Positions 61,016-64,000 of a stretch of 64,000 bases of DNA are shown in pieces (positions within the stretch are counted from its first letter, which is position 1; each line of letters begins with the position of its first letter). The notes under the pieces were generated by a model. The model saw only the letters and a list, made by a program, of their open reading frames with translations. It had not been told where the DNA came from and searched no databases. This DNA is from Bradyrhizobium sp. 139 (lineage in GTDB: Bacteria > Pseudomonadota > Alphaproteobacteria > Rhizobiales > Xanthobacteraceae). Both the position numbers and the translations under genes were made by a program. Where the stretch lies: positions 1-64,000 of the forward strand of contig NZ_JADPKS010000012.1 of assembly GCF_023074175.1 (NCBI RefSeq), read 5' to 3'.

Positions 61016-64000
<2,985 letters not shown>

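Overview
The window is high-GC alphaproteobacterial chromosome, and protein content, gene order and intergenic repeats point to Bradyrhizobium or a close relative. Examples are the dnaA-dnaN-recF-gyrB cluster, a Fur protein without the usual zinc cysteines, and the many palindromic intergenic repeats of the CGTCATGGCCGGGC, CATCCTGAGGAG and CGTCATTCCGGG types. The genus is an inference from recognition; no database search was possible. No rRNA, tRNA, CRISPR array, prophage or intact insertion sequence was seen.

Layout. 0.1-8.2 kb: small accessory and metabolic genes. These are a molybdopterin/iron-sulfur dehydrogenase pair (iorAB-like), an alpha/beta hydrolase, a dienelactone hydrolase, a Wza-like export lipoprotein and msrA. 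Three genes here carry single-base homopolymer deletions. 8.3-19 kb: rpsT with a clear sigma-70 promoter, a 1.2-kb low-coding stretch with a cluster of DnaA boxes, then dnaA, dnaN, a DUF559 endonuclease-like gene inside a split palindrome, recF, gyrB and a MurA homologue with Asp in place of the catalytic Cys. 19-33.6 kb: a 159-bp MITE-like element, then a MATE exporter, DUF2867, RlpA-like, FUSC, MmgE/PrpD, pirin, purC, a SulP-STAS-cNMP fusion, gabD, a serine hydrolase and adenosine kinase.

33.7-48.9 kb: a dense forward run of housekeeping genes: murJ, trpS, usp, nfu, tsaB, rimI, fur, HAD phosphatase, miaB, phoH, ybeY, corC, lnt, an XRE regulator, an M20 peptidase and trmB. Several stop/start pairs overlap by 4 nt, indicating translational coupling. 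50.2-60.8 kb: the transcription/translation operon rimP-nusA-ylxR-infB-rbfA-truB-rpsO-pnp. It has a terminator-like hairpin in its leader and a long structured leader before pnp. 61-64 kb: katG and, divergently, oxyR, which runs off the window end.

Functionally the window covers replication initiation and repair, peptidoglycan and lipoprotein envelope work, tRNA modification, ribosome maturation and RNA decay, and a peroxide-response pair. The most unusual points are the MITE-like element, the DUF559 gene within a palindrome, the clustered frameshifts at 3.9-7.8 kb, the leader hairpins before rimP and pnp, and the MurA active-site substitution.
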